A stretch of DNA of 24,199 bases from GWA2-49-15 sp964359085 (GTDB lineage: Bacteria > Bdellovibrionota > Bacteriovoracia > Bacteriovoracales > Bacteriovoracaceae). Both the position numbers and the translations under genes were made by a program. The stretch spans positions 1-24,199 of the forward strand of contig CAYHRT010000031.1 in NCBI GenBank assembly GCA_964359085.1. The letters are read 5' to 3'. This document shows, piece by piece, positions 1 to 7,214 of the stretch (position 1 is its first letter; every line of letters starts with the position of its first letter). Below the pieces are notes generated by a model, which was not told where the DNA came from, ran no database searches, and saw nothing but the letters and a program-made list of their open reading frames with translations.

Positions 1-11
1 TTGGTTTCCAT
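1..11 (-). CDS. Start of a further gene downstream of sufS (first codons only)
   Basis: The sufS stop codon overlaps a new ATG in the arrangement TAATG, and the frame then reads Met-Glu-Thr before the window ends. This spacing matches the tight coupling seen at the other junctions of the SUF operon, so a sixth co-translated gene is likely. Its identity cannot be told. A SufU/NifU-like scaffold or SufT would be ordinary in this place, but that is inference only. Confidence 0.35.
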
Positions 12-1243
12 TAGAGTAACTCCTGGGCCTTGATTAAGGCCCGGACAAAGCGATCAACATCTTCTTGTGAATTGTAAAAGGCAAAAGAGGCACGGACCGT
101 TCCTGGAATTTTATAAAATTGCATGAGTGGCTGATTGCAGTGGTGTCCGGTTCGCACTGCGACTCCTTGATGGTCCAGAAGTGTTCCTAAATCATGAGTA
201 TGAGCGCCTTTCATAGTCAGTGAAACAATAGCGCTCCGTTCTTGGGGAGCACCGATAATCTGAACCGTTGGAATGTCATTCAATCTTTCGAGAGCATAAA
301 GGGTTAAGGTCTGTTCATAAGTGGCAATCTTTTCAAGTCCAAGGTGTTGCAAGTATTCCAGGGCCGCTTTAAAGGCGATGCCTTCAGCAATGGGAGGCGT
401 ACCCGCTTCAAATTTATGGGGAAGGTCGTTATAGGTAGTCTTGGCGAAGGTCACGATATTAATCATGTCTCCGCCTCCCTGATAAGGAGGTATTTTTTCT
501 AACAGCGCTTCTTTCCCATACAAAACACCTAAGGCAGTTGGGCCTAAGGCCTTATGCGCCGAAAATACGTAGAAATCACAATCCAACTTTTGTACATCCA
601 CGGAGGTATGAGCGATGGCCTGAGCACCATCCACCAAGAATAAGGCACCGGCCTGATGGGCGAGATCAATCATCTTCTTAATGGGATTGACCGTTCCGAT
701 CCCATTACTGATATGAGTGATCGCCACCATTTTTACTTTATTGCCATATTGAGTAAGCAGTTTGGTATAGGCAACGAGATCGATATCCCCTTCTCTCGTG
801 ATAGGGATTTCAACAACGCTGGCACCGACTTTTTGGGCAGTCAGTTGCCAAGGTACAATATTAGAATGATGTTCAAGAGTCGAAAGCAGAACCACATCAC
901 CAGATTTTAAAAAATTTATCCCCCAAGATTGGGCCACCAGGTTGATGGATTCTGTAGTGCCTTTGGTAAAAATAATTTCGGAGGTATTTTTGGCGTTAAT
1001 AAAAGAACAAACACTTTTGCGCGTTTCTTCATATTGGCGAGTTCCTTCTTCACTTAAAAAATGAACCCCGCGATGAATATTGGCAGTATCGTGGGTAAAA
1101 TATCTTTCCATCGCTCGAATCACTGGCCAAGGTTTGAGTGAGGTCGCAGCATTGTCTAAGTATACTAACGGATGACCGTGGACTTGCCGTTCCAACACGG
1201 GAAAGTCTTTTCTGAGATTGGTGAAATCCAAATGTGTACTCAT
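11..1243 (-). CDS. sufS: Cysteine desulfurase SufS (PLP-dependent)
   Basis: Group II cysteine desulfurase that takes sulfur from L-cysteine as an enzyme persulfide for cytoplasmic Fe-S cluster assembly. The 410-aa length is normal for the family. The PLP lysine is K231 in the SAHKALGP motif, His125/126 lie in the cofactor-stacking EHHSN motif, and the catalytic cysteine is C369 in RTGHHCNQP, the short-loop SufS signature that separates it from NifS/IscS. The N-terminal YLDNAATS motif is also typical. The ATG overlaps the sufD stop as ATGA, so translation is probably coupled. It is the last complete gene of the rrf2-sufBCDS operon. Nothing looks broken. Confidence 0.97.
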   Translation of the reverse strand: MSTHLDFTNLRKDFPVLERQVHGHPLVYLDNAATSLKPWPVIRAMERYFTHDTANIHRGVHFLSEEGTRQYEETRKSVCSFINAKNTSEIIFTKGTTESINLVAQSWGINFLKSGDVVLLSTLEHHSNIVPWQLTAQKVGASVVEIPITREGDIDLVAYTKLLTQYGNKVKMVAITHISNGIGTVNPIKKMIDLAHQAGALFLVDGAQAIAHTSVDVQKLDCDFYVFSAHKALGPTALGVLYGKEALLEKIPPYQGGGDMINIVTFAKTTYNDLPHKFEAGTPPIAEGIAFKAALEYLQHLGLEKIATYEQTLTLYALERLNDIPTVQIIGAPQERSAIVSLTMKGAHTHDLGTLLDHQGVAVRTGHHCNQPLMQFYKIPGTVRASFAFYNSQEDVDRFVRALIKAQELL

Positions 1244-2499
1244 GCTAGTCCACCCGGCATTGTTTGAAAGTAGTCTTGAAAGTAATTTTGCACAGCTTGT
1301 TTTAATTCAATGGTTGCCAAGGCAACAGGAAAATTCTCAACAATCTCGGCCACAAAGGCCTGGAGCAAAATTTGACGTGTTCGTTCGGGCGAGATCCCAC
1401 GAGAAGTCAGATAAAAGGATTCATCCTCATTGAGTTGGCCTATCGCCGCCCCGTGGCCGCATTTGACATCGTCATTATAGACTTCCAATTGAGGGCGAGT
1501 TGAAAAATGAGCATGTCGACCGAGAAGAGTAGCTAAGGCCTTCTGGCCGGCATTGGAACCCGGGCAGCCAGGATGAATGACCACTTTGCCGGTATAGATT
1601 CCGTAAGCTTCGTCCTTCACCACCGCCTTAAAAAGTTGTGAGCTGGTGGTATGAGGGGCCTTGTGATGAATAATGGTATTGATGTCGGCATGTTGCTTTT
1701 GCCCTAAGAGATAGAGTCCTTGCAATGTTGCCGAGGCGCCCGTTTCTAAGAGATGGGCCTCAAACTCATGGCGAGAGGGTTGGGCACCCGCAGTTAAGAC
1801 CACTGAGCGTAATTGTGAGTCGCGCTTTAAAAATGCCTGCCAGCGATGAAAGGTGAGGTGGTCAGTACTGGCCTTTGCCACAATGGCGACGTTGGCTTGG
1901 GCATTTTCCTCTAAACACAGTTCCACATGAGAAAGAGAGAGACCGGGTCCGGAGACATTGGTTGTGATGAAAATTAAATCGATCTGACAGTGAGGTGCTA
2001 ACTCAAACTTGAGACTGGTAGGAGTAATAGTCCCGGCTGAGTTCTCCGATTCTAGGATATAAACAAACAGAGTTTCTTTGATGTCCCCTTTAGTTTTTGC
2101 AGTGATCAAAACTGTCTGCGCTTCGGGTGAAATATCATGTAAAGTATCAAGTCCATTGATAAAGATGGAGGAGTCGTCTTTCTCGTCAGAGGTCTTATGA
2201 AAGTTAAAGTGAAAGGAAATATCGGGGGGAAGAATACACTCGGTCACTCTACCGTCTTGAAGAGTGATCCCGAAACGGCCCTGAAGGGTAGAGGCACGTG
2301 CAACTGGCATGGTCGTAGCATAGACTGGTTTCATAGCGCTTAAGGCCCCAAAGGTTTTTGTAAAGGCCCATGACTCTAAATGCTGGTCGGGGAGACCCAG
2401 ATGCATAAAGGCCTGCAAAGCTCTTCTTTGCTCCGGCCCTTGGCATATTGGGCCCAAAGTTTTTGCCCAGTCCTGTGTTAGTTCTAAGATATTCTGCAC
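1240..2499 (-). CDS. sufD: Fe-S cluster assembly protein SufD
   Basis: Component of the SufBC2D scaffold complex; a diverged paralogue of SufB that contacts SufC and supports iron entry. The protein is 419 aa, normal for SufD. The N-terminal helical part (about 1-100) is poorly conserved. The C-terminal beta-helix core carries the family motif around residues 346-354 (KCGHGAAIG), with C347 and H349 matching the conserved Cys and His of SufD. Translation starts at GTG, with AAGGA placed seven bases upstream. The gene sits 10 bp after sufC and overlaps sufS by 4 bp. The motif has Gly where most SufD proteins have Ser (KCSHG), a mild change. Confidence 0.95.
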   Translation of the reverse strand: MQNILELTQDWAKTLGPICQGPEQRRALQAFMHLGLPDQHLESWAFTKTFGALSAMKPVYATTMPVARASTLQGRFGITLQDGRVTECILPPDISFHFNFHKTSDEKDDSSIFINGLDTLHDISPEAQTVLITAKTKGDIKETLFVYILESENSAGTITPTSLKFELAPHCQIDLIFITTNVSGPGLSLSHVELCLEENAQANVAIVAKASTDHLTFHRWQAFLKRDSQLRSVVLTAGAQPSRHEFEAHLLETGASATLQGLYLLGQKQHADINTIIHHKAPHTTSSQLFKAVVKDEAYGIYTGKVVIHPGCPGSNAGQKALATLLGRHAHFSTRPQLEVYNDDVKCGHGAAIGQLNEDESFYLTSRGISPERTRQILLQAFVAEIVENFPVALATIELKQAVQNYFQDYFQTMPGGLA

Positions 2500-2509
2500 G
2501 CTAAAATCC

Positions 2510-3253
2510 TTATGAAACGTAGCCGTGGATTTCTAAGTCGCCGGCCAATTCCTTATCTCCTGTTTTAATAATTTTTCCATCTTTTAGTATATGCACAAAA
2601 TCCGGAATGATATAGTCGAGTAGGCGCTGGTAGTGCGTGACTAAGATTACGGCATTAAATTTACTTTTTAGTTTATTCACACCACTGGCGACAATCCGAA
2701 GCGCATCGATATCCAGCCCCGAATCAATCTCATCCAACATCCCAATGCGTGGATTTAAAACACTCATTTGGAGAATTTCATTTTTCTTTTTTTCTCCACC
2801 AGAAAAACCGGCATTGACGGAACGATCCAAAAAGCTTTCATTCATCTCCAATATTTTTAATTTTGGCGTCAGATGTTGACGGAAATTTTCTTCATTCATT
2901 TCTGGTGCACCTTGAAATTTGCAAACAGCATTAAAAGACTCACGTAAGAAATTGATGTTGCTGACACCTGGAATCTCGACAGGATATTGCATGCCCAAAA
3001 AAATTCCCCGAAGTGCTCGTTCGTAGGCAGCCAGAGGTTTAAGGGAGATGGATTTTCCATCGTAGAGGTAATCGATCTCGCCCTCAGTAATGGTGACGGC
3101 GGGGTGGCCTGCGATGGCCTTCGAGAGTGTACTTTTGCCTGAACCATTGGGCCCCATAATGGCGTGGACTTCACCCGCTTTAACCGTAAGGTTGAGGCCT
3201 TTCAAGATATCCTTGCCAGCAACTTTAGCGTGAAGATTTTTGATGACTAACAT
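2510..3253 (-). CDS. sufC: Fe-S cluster assembly ATPase SufC
   Basis: ABC-type ATPase of the cytosolic SufBC2D complex; it powers conformational change in the scaffold and is not a transporter. The 247-aa protein shows Walker A GPNGSGKST (34-42), ABC signature SGGEKKKNE (151-159), Walker B with the catalytic Glu in GMLDEIDSGLD (171-181) and the H-loop histidine at about 207. The lysine-rich signature and the DEIDSGLD form are diagnostic of SufC. Start ATG has AAGGA five bases upstream. It lies 13 bp after sufB and 10 bp before sufD, in one transcript. Confidence 0.97.
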   Translation of the reverse strand: MLVIKNLHAKVAGKDILKGLNLTVKAGEVHAIMGPNGSGKSTLSKAIAGHPAVTITEGEIDYLYDGKSISLKPLAAYERALRGIFLGMQYPVEIPGVSNINFLRESFNAVCKFQGAPEMNEENFRQHLTPKLKILEMNESFLDRSVNAGFSGGEKKKNEILQMSVLNPRIGMLDEIDSGLDIDALRIVASGVNKLKSKFNAVILVTHYQRLLDYIIPDFVHILKDGKIIKTGDKELAGDLEIHGYVS

Positions 3254-3266
3254 ACTAATCCTTTTA

Positions 3267-4694
3267 TTACCCTACAGAGTTTTCTAATTTCATTTCAATT
3301 AATTTAACCGCCTCGACCGCAAATTCCAATGGAAGCTCTCTGAAAACGCGATGACAAAAACCGTTGATGATCAGAGAGATGCTTTTTTCATTATCCAGAC
3401 CACGGGACTGTAAATAGAAGAGTTGGTCTTCTGAAATCTTTGAGGTCGTGGCCTCATGTTCAACCGTGGATGAGGCATTTTTGACATCAATGGTGGGAAA
3501 GGTGTTGGCCCCACATTGATCGCCAATCAGCATGGAGTCACATTGACTATAATTACGAGCGCCCACGGCACTGGCGTTAATTTTGACCAGTCCTCGATAA
3601 TTATTTTCTGATGAATCGGTGGAAATGCCTTTGGAGATAATGGTGCTCTTGGTATTTTTTCCGATGTGAACCATTTTAGTCCCTGTATCGGCCTGCATTT
3701 TATTATTGGTAAGGGCGACGGAAAAAAAAGCGCCCTGAGAATTATCCCCAATTAAGTTGCAACTGGGATATTTCCAAGTGATTGCCGAACCGGCCTCTAC
3801 TTGGGTCCAACTGATGGTGCTATTCACTCCTAAACAATTGCCCCGCTTGGTGACAAAGTTATAGATGCCGCCCTTGCCTTCCTTGTCTCCCGCATACCAA
3901 TTCTGCACAGTGGAGTATCGAATGGTGGCATTATCCAAGGCAATCAGCTCAACGATGGCCGCATGCAATTGGTTTTCATCACGTTGAGGGGCGGTGCAAC
4001 CTTCCAGGTAATTTACGGAGCTGCCTTCCTCCGCCACAATGAGGGTGCGCTCGAACTGTCCTGTCTCTTTGGCGTTAATGCGAAAATAGGTAGAGAGATC
4101 AAGGGGACAAGTGACACCTTTAGGAATATAGGCAAAGGAACCGTCGCTGAATACCGCAGAATTTAAAGCGGCGTAAAAGTTATCGGAATAGGGCACAACG
4201 GTACCCAGATATTTTTTGACCAGGTCTGGATAGCTTTTGACTGCTTCCGAGAAAGAGCAAAAAATAACTCCGGCCTTTATTAAATCTTCTTGATGAGTGG
4301 TATTGACTGATACGCTGTCAAAAACAGCATCAACCGCCACACCAGTCAAACGCTTCTGCTCAGAAATGGGAATACCGAGTTTCTCAAAAGTGGCCAAAAG
4401 GTCTGGGTCTACTTCGTCTAAAGTGCTTACGGCAGGTTTACTTTTTGGTTTGGAGAAGTAATAGAGATTTTGAAAATCGATTTTGGGAAAATTGAGCTTT
4501 GCCCAGGTAGGGGGCACCATCGTCAGCCAGTGCTGATACGCCTTCAGGCGAAATGCTAAAAGCCATTCTGGTTCTTCCTTCTTTTTGGAAAGAAGGCGAA
4601 TGATATCTTCACTCAGGCCTTTGGGAAACTCTTCCGTTTCGATATCGGTATAAAAACCATACTTATATTCGCTGCTTACAGGTAGATCGCTCAT
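3267..4694 (-). CDS. sufB: Fe-S cluster assembly protein SufB
   Basis: Main scaffold subunit of SufBC2D, where sulfur from SufS and iron are joined into a nascent cluster. The 475-aa length is typical. The conserved core includes the QCDSML segment with C385, matching the essential Cys405 of E. coli SufB, and the VEHEATTSKI segment (about 411-420) with the conserved acidic and histidine residues. The ending region SEDQLFYLQSRGL is also characteristic. The ATG overlaps the rrf2 stop as ATGA and I see no clear Shine-Dalgarno, so translation probably depends on coupling to the regulator gene. Confidence 0.97.
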   Translation of the reverse strand: MSDLPVSSEYKYGFYTDIETEEFPKGLSEDIIRLLSKKKEEPEWLLAFRLKAYQHWLTMVPPTWAKLNFPKIDFQNLYYFSKPKSKPAVSTLDEVDPDLLATFEKLGIPISEQKRLTGVAVDAVFDSVSVNTTHQEDLIKAGVIFCSFSEAVKSYPDLVKKYLGTVVPYSDNFYAALNSAVFSDGSFAYIPKGVTCPLDLSTYFRINAKETGQFERTLIVAEEGSSVNYLEGCTAPQRDENQLHAAIVELIALDNATIRYSTVQNWYAGDKEGKGGIYNFVTKRGNCLGVNSTISWTQVEAGSAITWKYPSCNLIGDNSQGAFFSVALTNNKMQADTGTKMVHIGKNTKSTIISKGISTDSSENNYRGLVKINASAVGARNYSQCDSMLIGDQCGANTFPTIDVKNASSTVEHEATTSKISEDQLFYLQSRGLDNEKSISLIINGFCHRVFRELPLEFAVEAVKLIEMKLENSVG

Positions 4695-5143
4695 ACGCTA
4701 AAACTCGTTTGCTTTTGATAAGCGGTGGAGTTGAAGGCCATATTAAAAAGTTCTTTAATGGTTAGGTGGTCAAGATATTGATTGAGAGTGATGTTGAGGC
4801 GCTCAATGGGCGCAACAATGTTGCAGTCTTTTAGCAGTTCGCAATTACCTTCAGAACCGCGACAGAGTGATTCTCCCATTTTTTTCTCTAACACTCGCGC
4901 GAGTTCCATATAGGTTAAGCTATTTAAGTCACGGGCCAGGATGTAGCCACCCTTGATGCCTTTCACCGATTGGAGAATGCCAGAGTTGTTCATGGCCTGC
5001 ATAACTTTGGAGGTGGTATCGAAGGGAGTGTGGAATTTATCACAGACTTCCCTGGCCGAAGCCAATTCACCCTGACTTTTTTCATCGGCCATAAACTTGA
5101 GCGCCATGAGCGCATATTCAACTTTCTTATTAATTTTCAACAT
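4691..5143 (-). CDS. Rrf2-family Fe-S-sensing transcriptional regulator (IscR/SufR type)
   Basis: Small winged-helix regulator of 150 aa, first gene of the SUF operon. The N-terminal part (about 1-75) is the Rrf2 DNA-binding domain, with the wing motif KGIKGGYILARD (61-72). Three cysteines, C94, C101 and C107, form a C-x6-C-x5-C motif close to the C-x5-C-x5-C cluster ligands of IscR, so binding of an Fe-S cluster is likely. Known relatives repress their own SUF or ISC operon when clusters are plentiful, and the position here fits that role. Upstream there is only a weak ribosome site. A 27-bp dyad 18-44 bp upstream of the ATG is its probable operator. Confidence 0.92.
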   Translation of the reverse strand: MLKINKKVEYALMALKFMADEKSQGELASAREVCDKFHTPFDTTSKVMQAMNNSGILQSVKGIKGGYILARDLNSLTYMELARVLEKKMGESLCRGSEGNCELLKDCNIVAPIERLNITLNQYLDHLTIKELFNMAFNSTAYQKQTSFSV

Positions 5144-5160
5144 TACTGCCTACTTATCTC

Positions 5161-5187
5161 AAAATAGGCCAAAAATAAACCTATTTT
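5161..5187 (-). promoter_or_regulatory. Probable Rrf2 operator dyad upstream of the SUF operon
   Basis: Exact inverted repeat AAAATAGG-N11-CCTATTTT, arms 5161-5168 and 5180-5187, centred about 31 bp upstream of the rrf2 ATG. Size and symmetry suit a dimeric Rrf2 protein. Possible promoter elements on the minus strand lie just upstream: TTGCGT at 5212-5217 and TAGATT (5191-5196, spacing 15) or TTCTAA (5188-5193, spacing 18). None is a strong match, so the promoter call is tentative while the dyad itself is plain in the sequence. Confidence 0.55.
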
Positions 5188-5233
5188 TAGAATCTAGGTC
5201 TCATTTCCTTCACGCAAGCTAGACATTTGATGG

Positions 5234-5430
5234 CAGGCCGTTGAAAAAGGCGGAAACCGTGCTTAGGCACGCTTTCCGTCTGCCGCGTTCTCGTCTTCAA
5301 ATCGCCCTCGACGTACTTTTCAAGTACGCCTCAGACGATTTGAAGGCCTCGGCCTTGCATCTGCACCCATTCACTGTGCTTCGGCACACTGAACGTTGAA
5401 CGGCCTGAAATTGTCTTTTTCAACATCCTG
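5234..5430. repeat. 197-bp palindrome-rich MITE-like element with terminal inverted repeats
   Basis: The ends CAGGCCGTTGAAAAA (5234-5248) and TTTTTCAACATCCTG (5416-5430) are inverted repeats matching at 13 of 15 positions. A second inverted copy of the left end lies at 5396-5407 (11 of 12). Inside are nested stems: 5251-5262 with 5267-5278 (12-nt arms, one mismatch), 5295-5304 with 5336-5345 (10-nt exact), an inner 5312-5318 with 5322-5328, 5343-5348 with 5351-5356, and a TTCG-capped stem at 5375-5388. There is no ORF. The element ends directly at the stop codon of the DUF523 gene, and may serve as that gene's 3' end. It is probably a short non-autonomous repeat, but only one copy is in the window. 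Confidence 0.6.
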
Positions 5431-5856
5431 TTAATCGATTTCTCGCACAGGAATACCGGCCTTCTTTAGAAGAGCGGTAAAAAAACCGTCGCCTGCGGTC
5501 AGAGTGCCGGAATGGGTACCATCATACAATTTCCCGCACCCGCACATAGGTGATTTAGACTTGAGCCAGGCCTCAGAAGGACCAGCGGCCTGGGCCAAGA
5601 CGAGGGCGGCTTCCGCTCCGGCCAGGTATTTACTGGTTACGTCCGCACCATCTTGGGTAAGCACTTTCCCGAAGCAAATTTCGGCGGGTGGTCGAGGAGT
5701 AGGAAGACCACCGAGCTGTTCAGGGCAAAGGGGAAGAGCACGGCCTTCCTGCAAGAGTTTCATGACTTCCACCCTTTCCCGTGCCTCACCATCAAAGCGG
5801 CAAGGCACCCCGGCCAGGCAGGCACTGACAACAATGAGTGGCATATTTTTAGACAT
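5431..5856 (-). CDS. DUF523 protein, TudS-like [4Fe-4S] thiouracil desulfurase candidate
   Basis: A 141-aa protein that fits the DUF523 family over its whole length: opening SACLAGVPCRFDG, middle CPEQLGG and late SPMCGCGKLYDG. In the characterised member TudS, three cysteines in these positions hold a [4Fe-4S] cluster that removes sulfur from thiouracil. The equivalents here would be C13, C44 and C105, with C19, C61 and C107 in addition. The cytoplasmic desulfurase role is inferred from the family; many DUF523 members are untested. The gene follows the thiolase by 15 bp and is probably co-transcribed with it. The MITE-like element begins at its stop codon. Confidence 0.85.
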   Translation of the reverse strand: MSKNMPLIVVSACLAGVPCRFDGEARERVEVMKLLQEGRALPLCPEQLGGLPTPRPPAEICFGKVLTQDGADVTSKYLAGAEAALVLAQAAGPSEAWLKSKSPMCGCGKLYDGTHSGTLTAGDGFFTALLKKAGIPVREID

Positions 5857-5871
5857 AGTATTCTCAGGTTC

Positions 5872-7071
5872 TTATGAGCAGTTTTCTACCGCAAGAGAGA
5901 TGCCCTGGCCAACTCCTATGCACATGGACGCCAGACCGCGTTTGAGTTTCGCCTCTTGCTTCATAATATGGGCCAAGGTCGTGACCAGTCGAGCGCCAGA
6001 GCAGCCTAGCGGGTGCCCGAGAGCAATCGCCCCACCCCGCATATTCACTTTCTCGGCGTCAAGTTTGAGTTCGCGCATGCAGGCGAGCGATTGAGCGGCA
6101 AAGGCCTCATTTAATTCCACCACATCAAATTGCCCAAGATTCAGAGCATAACGTTGGCATAAAGTTTGGGTTGCTACCACCGGCCCAAGCCCCATGACAT
6201 TGGGATGCAAACCGCGAGAAGCCGCCCCAATTATTTTGAGAAGCGGTTTTAAGTTATGCCGCTTTAAGAATTTTTCGGACACCACCAACACACCGCTGGC
6301 CCCATCATTCATGGGAGATGAATTGCCAGCAGTTACCGTACCTGTGGCCTTGAAGACGGGTTTGAGCTTTTGTAGCTTTTCGAAACTTGTATCTTCACGC
6401 ACACATTCATCGCGTGTGATCATGAAGGATTCCTTACCCTTTTGCACCTTGACTGGAATGATCTCGTCTTGGAAAAGGTTGCGCTGGTAGGCTGCGCCTG
6501 CCTTTTGATGGGAGTTCAAGGCAAAGCGGTCTTGGTCTTCGCGGGAAATGTTGTGGAGAGTGGCCACCTCCTCGGCGGTTTCTCCCATGGACATGAGGGG
6601 AAACAGCGCTGCCATTTTGGAGTTTTGAAAACGCCAGCCAAAGGAAGAATCGTACATTTTTTGCCCGCGGTCGAATTCGCTTTCGGCCTTTGAGAGCACG
6701 TAGGGCCCGCGCGACATGGATTCTACTCCACCGACTAAAATACAATCGGCCATCTTGGCTTCGATTTTGGCATAGGCATCGGCAATGGCTTCAAGACTGC
6801 TGCCACAAAGGCGATTGACGGTGGCCGCCGGCACTTCATAGGGCAATCCCGCCAGGAGAACGCCCATGCGAGCGACGTTACGGTTATCTTCGCCGGCCTG
6901 ATTGGCACAGCCAACCACCACATCATCAATTTCTTTTAAGTCGAAGGAGGCCCATTTTTTAAAATCTTCAAAAACGCATGTCAGGAGGTCATCGGTGCGC
7001 ACAGAAGCAAGGCCACCCGCCAGTTTACCCATCGGCGTACGTCTGGCCCAAACAATGTAAGATTGACTCAT
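5872..7071 (-). CDS. Acetyl-CoA C-acyltransferase (thiolase, FadA/PcaF-like)
   Basis: Thiolase of 399 aa that cleaves 3-oxoacyl-CoA with CoA, or condenses acetyl-CoA, in the cytoplasm. The catalytic residues are all present: nucleophile C89 in NRLCGSS, N321 in NEAF, H353 in GHPLGCSGAR and C384 in SMCIGVGQG. The region SRGPYVLSKAE and the length resemble degradative thiolases (FadA, PcaF/PaaJ) more than the biosynthetic PhaA type, but the substrate cannot be fixed from sequence. The frame stays open a further 43 codons upstream. I chose the inner ATG because it starts the conserved fold and has GGGAGGTGG just before it. The DUF523 gene follows by 15 bp. Confidence 0.93.
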   Translation of the reverse strand: MSQSYIVWARRTPMGKLAGGLASVRTDDLLTCVFEDFKKWASFDLKEIDDVVVGCANQAGEDNRNVARMGVLLAGLPYEVPAATVNRLCGSSLEAIADAYAKIEAKMADCILVGGVESMSRGPYVLSKAESEFDRGQKMYDSSFGWRFQNSKMAALFPLMSMGETAEEVATLHNISREDQDRFALNSHQKAGAAYQRNLFQDEIIPVKVQKGKESFMITRDECVREDTSFEKLQKLKPVFKATGTVTAGNSSPMNDGASGVLVVSEKFLKRHNLKPLLKIIGAASRGLHPNVMGLGPVVATQTLCQRYALNLGQFDVVELNEAFAAQSLACMRELKLDAEKVNMRGGAIALGHPLGCSGARLVTTLAHIMKQEAKLKRGLASMCIGVGQGISLAVENCS

Positions 7072-7214
7072 AACCACCTCCCAATTTAATTTTGGCCCAT
7101 TTTGCCAAGGGGATATGCCTTTCGCAAGGGCCGTGAGTAAGAATATTTCAGAAAAAGATTGATGGGAAAAGTGTGATGGAAGCTGGAGAATAACAATCAA
7201 TTTGAGGGATTTCT

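Noticed and set aside
5504..6094. Open plus-strand frame of 196 codons opposite the DUF523 gene and the thiolase
   Set aside because: It is antisense to two well-supported genes, has a Ser/Pro/Arg-rich composition typical of shadow frames and no recognisable domain.
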